Shown here piece by piece: positions 60,066 to 64,000 of a stretch of DNA of 64,000 nt. Under the pieces are notes generated by a model. The model had not been told where the DNA came from. It was given only the letters and a program-made list of their open reading frames with translations, and did not search any database. Source of the stretch: Pholis gunnellus (lineage: Eukaryota > Chordata > Actinopteri > Perciformes > Pholidae); NCBI GenBank assembly GCA_910591455.2, contig OU342806.1, positions 12,441,426-12,505,425 on the forward strand. The letters are read 5' to 3'. Position numbers and translations under genes: made by a program. Each line of letters starts with the position of its first letter. Within the stretch, counting starts at the first letter, position 1.

Positions 60066-60336
60066 CACTTCTGACAAACACCATCTCCAAGACACTGTCG
60101 AGGGCAAGACAATTATTCTATATTTCATCTTTCATTTTCTAAAAGTCCGATTCCCCACTTTAATATTGAGGTTCCTCTCACAGAAGAAATTGTCACCTGC
60201 TTTTCTTCAAGAGTAACTCCCCATCATTTTTTTTTACTCTGAAAAAAACATGATTTTATCCCAGAATTAAAAATGCAAATACAGAATGCTTCCTTTACAA
60301 TTGGTACTGTATGCCCCCATACGAGGATATTTCCAC
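60066..60336. other. noncoding stretch, nothing recognised
   Basis: AT-rich sequence with T-runs. Confidence 0.55.
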
Positions 60337-60354
60337 ATATATATATATATATAT
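60337..60354. repeat. (AT)9 microsatellite
   Basis: Perfect 18-bp AT array. Confidence 0.95.
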
Positions 60355-61879
60355 GCTAGTGTCAGTGGACTGTATGTACGTATGTGTGAGCTTGTTTCTA
60401 CAGACATCCTGTTTCGCTCCTCTGTGATGAAGTTTGAAACATGGAAATCCAAACATAAGTTCCTATTCTATCCCTTTGCGATCAGTATGCACACACACAA
60501 ACACACAAATGCACACCACTCCCCGTATCTACAGTACATAAACATACACACACGTTAACAGATGGACTTGCTGTAGGATGCTGTTAGACTCTGGAGAGCT
60601 GTACATGAGGGTTTTTTTGGAGGCTTGAGCCTTTTTCCTCTGTTTCCTTCACATAATAATTATGAAGTCTCTATTTCAAGGGGGAAATACTTAATAAACT
60701 ATTCAAATACTTCCTGGAAAACACTGCCATCGTGGCAAAGTACACTACCAGATAATGGGGAATAGTCTAGACACTCTTTAGATTAAGTAAGTCTTTTTAA
60801 TTACACCAGGAGCAGTGGGTCTCACATCATTTGAAATGGAAACAAATAATTTTCAAACATTTATTGTTCAGTGTCTCTAAATTTAAATAAACTCTATAAT
60901 GAGATTCTCATTTTGTCAACCAAGAGTTTCCGTTACCTTCCTTAAATGTTCAGTTATTATTTATTTTGTAAGACGAAACACTGTAACCGGTGGGGGAAAA
61001 ATGAAGTTTGGAATGAAACGTGTCCCATTCCAGAGACTAAAACACACATGAAATAAAAAAAGATTACTAGTCGTGTGGCATAATAAACACTTCATTTAAA
61101 CAGAAATGGACGTTGTAACCATCCCATCTGAAGGTTTTACGGTTTATTTTGTTTCATTGGTAATTAGCCAAGCATAGCAAGCAGGGTACTTTTCTGTGTT
61201 GGGAAGCATTCCTCTATGCTCAGGATCAAGCTGCATGTATGCGCTATTTGAAAGAATGCTCAGAATATGTAAATAACTTGCGTTTCATAAAATATCTCTT
61301 CCTAATTTTTTTAAAGTTTACTTGTGCTGTTTTGAGTGAGTTTAATGACCCCTGTACATATTAAAACACAGTTGTTCAATGTCAGATTGTATGGACGTCA
61401 GTAAAAAATCTGTACCCTCAATACGTTCATGACATTGTGGTTTTACTGTACAACCCAACTTTTTTTTTCCTTTTAAAATAGGCCCACTGGCCCAAAAGTT
61501 AACCAGGAAAATATGTTGGAAAGAATTTAAGTGCTTCTTTTGTCTAATTTATTTACACCACTCAGCACCTAAAGTATATACACCTTGCATGACAACAACT
61601 TCAAAGCCCTGTCATGTTGGAGCTCTTCAGTCTACCTCACACCCGTCTCTAACCCAGGAAGGGAGTCTTTTCCTGGGGCTGCTCTAAGCTCTTAGCCCCG
61701 CTCTCACCCCCATCCCCCCCACCTCCTCCCTGGCTGCTCACAGCCGGCAGGGCTCCCAGTACTAGACCCACTAGCCTCCACAGATATTTCCTGAGGAAAA
61801 CATATCACCTCAGGCTAGACCGGTCGGCTGATATGCTGAGGCAGCAGCAGCCCCAGCCCGCAATCCACCACAGGCCTCA
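60355..61879. other. noncoding stretch
   Basis: AT-rich to about 61590, then GC-richer (61600-61880) with no gene recognised. CA patch at 60487-60520. Confidence 0.55.
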
Positions 61880-62002
61880 ACCTCACTCTCCCTCCCTTTT
61901 CTTACTCTTGTTTTCAGTTTCTCTTTTCTCTCTATCAGTTTGTCTTTCTATCTTTCCCTGTTTCTGTCAGTTTTTGTTTATTTCTCTACCTCTCTTTCGC
62001 TA
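61880..62002. repeat. pyrimidine-rich tract
   Basis: About 120 bp of C/T-rich sequence on the + strand, low-complexity. Confidence 0.75.
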
Positions 62003-62699
62003 ACGTACTGCCGGAGAACAGAAACTCGTTACAGCCAATGGGTAGAAATCAATACACTTAATTGTTTTTACAATATGAAAACACTTTAAAGAAAAGAAAT
62101 CCATCAAAATCATCTCCTACTCGTTAACAAGTCTGAGAGGGAATAATGTGCTGTAAAATTCATCGGAGGAATTTACCCTGGAAACGTACTGAAATTGCCT
62201 GTTGAAACAGGTGTTTGTGGCAGAGAAGTGTGATGCTTTTGATATTTCAAAGACTGATTAGTTAGATTTGAATTTTGTTCATGTTTTTTTTAAATGTATT
62301 TCTCTGTAGTAAACTGCTGTGTACTCTTGTTTGATAGACGTGTGAAGTGCAGCATAAAAACAATTATGTAGTGTTTCAACATGTTTTTTTCATTGTCGTA
62401 CTTACTGTGACGCAACAGTATTACACCCTGAAAAGAAAAAGATGGTGTTTGGCAGAAATATATGGCTTTAGGCATTCAAGAAACAAGAGGTTACATGTTA
62501 GACACCCCAAGATGTGTTCATCCTTTATACCACTAAAATGTCATGAACCCTACCTGAAAAGACCCCCTACTGAAAACATGTCTGTAGAACAATAAGTAGA
62601 ATAAAAAAACAACCTGTTTTCACTCCCAACTCGTCAAATACTCACGCTTTCTCCGTGCTCCTCGGCATTTGATACCTATGCTCCGAGGCGTCCTTTAGT
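62003..62699. other. noncoding stretch, possible repeat upstream part
   Basis: No gene. From about 62620 the sequence may already belong to the repeat copy to the right. Confidence 0.5.
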
Positions 62700-62870
62700 G
62701 TCTGTATAAGATGCACCAGGGTTTCTCTACTGAAAACACATTTGTATCATTATTAGACACTGCAGAGCAAGGCGGAGTGGATGGATGGGTCAAACAAACA
62801 CACAACTTTCACCCAGGAGGCCACGACCTATGTGAAATCAAAAGTCATCCATGACCTATTTGTTGGATAA
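62700..62870. mobile_element. dispersed repeat family, copy 3
   Basis: TTTCTCTACTGAAAACACATTTG-like sequence, then GGATGGATGGGTCAAACAAA, a CAACTTTCACCCAGGAGG block and CCTATGTGAAATCAAAAGTC line up with copy 1 in the same order and orientation. Both ends are uncertain. Confidence 0.5.
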
Positions 62871-64000
62871 TTACATTGCAGCACCTGCTAAGATGTGTGT
62901 GTGCCTCTTGGAAAGTGCATCAATACGCACACTGTCTCTGTTTTCCATTGCTTTCTCAGGCTTTCAGTCAGAGGTATAGACATGACTTTGGTAACAATCT
63001 TCAAAAAACTCCTTCCTGCTTGCTCCTTTTAAGTCACATTGGATAAAATGTTACTGCAATAAAACAATTACCTTACTTGTCATAGCCGCGTGGTCATTGT
63101 GGTGGTTCTTTTCTCCTCTCGTTTGTCTCAAACATGACGCAGGTTAAGGAGAAGATAAGACTTAGCTTTTGGCAACCATCCCCATCCTTGAGTCCAAACC
63201 AACATCCGTCAACATCTTTGGAAGCTGCCGTGCACAGGAAGGACTCGATGATGTGTTTTATGTGGGGAAGGAGGGTGGGAACCCAGTGGTGCGATAGTAA
63301 AACAGAGAGGACATGCTAAACGTATTGATACCATAACCTCAGGAAATCCCTTTCAGCCCATGTGTTCTCATCTCCCTATCACTCTCTTTCTGTCCGTCTG
63401 TTCCCCTGTCCCCTCATGGAGGAATTTTAAGACCACGGCCTGCCTTCTTTGTCCTCCCACTATTCCCACTGGATATTTCTCGAACAAATTGCTGTAACTG
63501 GATACAAAAACTATAAATCCACTTAAAGCTACAATTTAGTTTTGGATGGATATGTTAAGTTGATGGAAGAACTCAACTATAACATATTCCGGGTCTGCTG
63601 TAATGCCCTTGGCCATCCACAAGTTATTGTGAGGCATGACAGTAAACCAGGCGCTGTTCTGAAGGGTATACAGATGGAATCTTGTCTCGCATGCTGAGGT
63701 TCTGACTGTATAAATAATAGTAAACTTAATTTCCTTTTTCCCTTTGGTAGTGTTTTTGTGGTTCTATTCAAGGTGATGAGTGTCAAAATCTAAATAGTAA
63801 GTCAGTGTGATAAAACATTATCATGTGTATCACAAGGGCAGCAAAACAGTTGTCTACAGTGAATACTATTTCCCTTTGTATAATAAAAATGACAAAGTGC
63901 TTAGACAATGAAGACAAGACACACTGTCATAAAATTATAGTCAATAGTGGTATTAAAAACTTTAAAAAGTTGATACGTTAATAAATGGGTTGGCGCATCA
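62871..64000. other. noncoding stretch, nothing recognised
   Basis: Frames up to 69 codons without domains. No repeat or RNA is recognised to the end of the window. Confidence 0.55.

Noticed and set aside
1..64000. tRNA, rRNA, microRNA and CRISPR features
   Set aside because: No intact tRNA A and B box pair outside the SINE pieces, no familiar mature microRNA seen, and no spaced direct-repeat array.

Overview
The window looks like nuclear genomic DNA of a ray-finned fish, probably a spiny-rayed teleost. The basis is its composition: many long (CA/TG)n arrays, and fragments recognised from memory of teleost repeat families. These are a hAT transposase tail, a MITE of the hAT type whose full copies begin CAGTGGTGGAAAGTA, CR1/L2-type LINE pieces and 3' tails, and tRNA-derived SINE pieces. 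I cannot name the species.

I find no complete protein-coding gene in 64 kb on either strand. The longest open frame is 161 codons, which is unremarkable for this much AT-rich sequence, and no open frame outside the transposon remnants shows a recognisable domain. I see no tRNA, rRNA, CRISPR or prokaryotic-type operon. The window is therefore best read as a gene desert or the inside of one very large intron.

Layout. 1-5 kb: TG array, polypyrimidine tract, SINE remnant, old direct duplication. 5.2-5.55 kb: copy 1 of a dispersed repeat family. 10.3-11.25 kb: hAT element with C-terminal transposase coding and one terminal repeat. 12.2-12.7 kb: frameshifted LINE endonuclease. 15.36-15.50 kb: a 144-bp block with splice-like edges, followed by a 270-bp purine strand. 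16.46-16.55 kb: the longest dinucleotide array. 18.04-18.56 kb: regulatory-looking block. 26-33.6 kb: LINE 3' tails, a TAAT-rich block, a CTCF-like site and a SINE. 35-37 kb: copy 2 of the dispersed family, a G19 run and a good CTCF-like site. 40-45 kb: dense microsatellites, a 23-bp tandem repeat, a C28 run. 45.8-47.7 kb: probable interspersed repeat, LINE tail and a 28-bp minisatellite. 51.6-53.2 kb: promoter-like and homeodomain-site-rich blocks. 58-62.9 kb: hAT end, MITE fragment, copy 3 of the dispersed family.

The candidate regulatory blocks share a look: mixed composition, TAAT/ATTA cores, POU octamer, palindromes, no simple repeats. This is the style of developmental enhancers in teleost gene deserts. 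Conservation cannot be judged from one sequence, so these calls carry low confidence. I found no convincing evidence of a new biological system. The items most worth checking are the 144-bp splice-flanked block, the promoter-like module near 51.7 kb and the CTCF-like pair.
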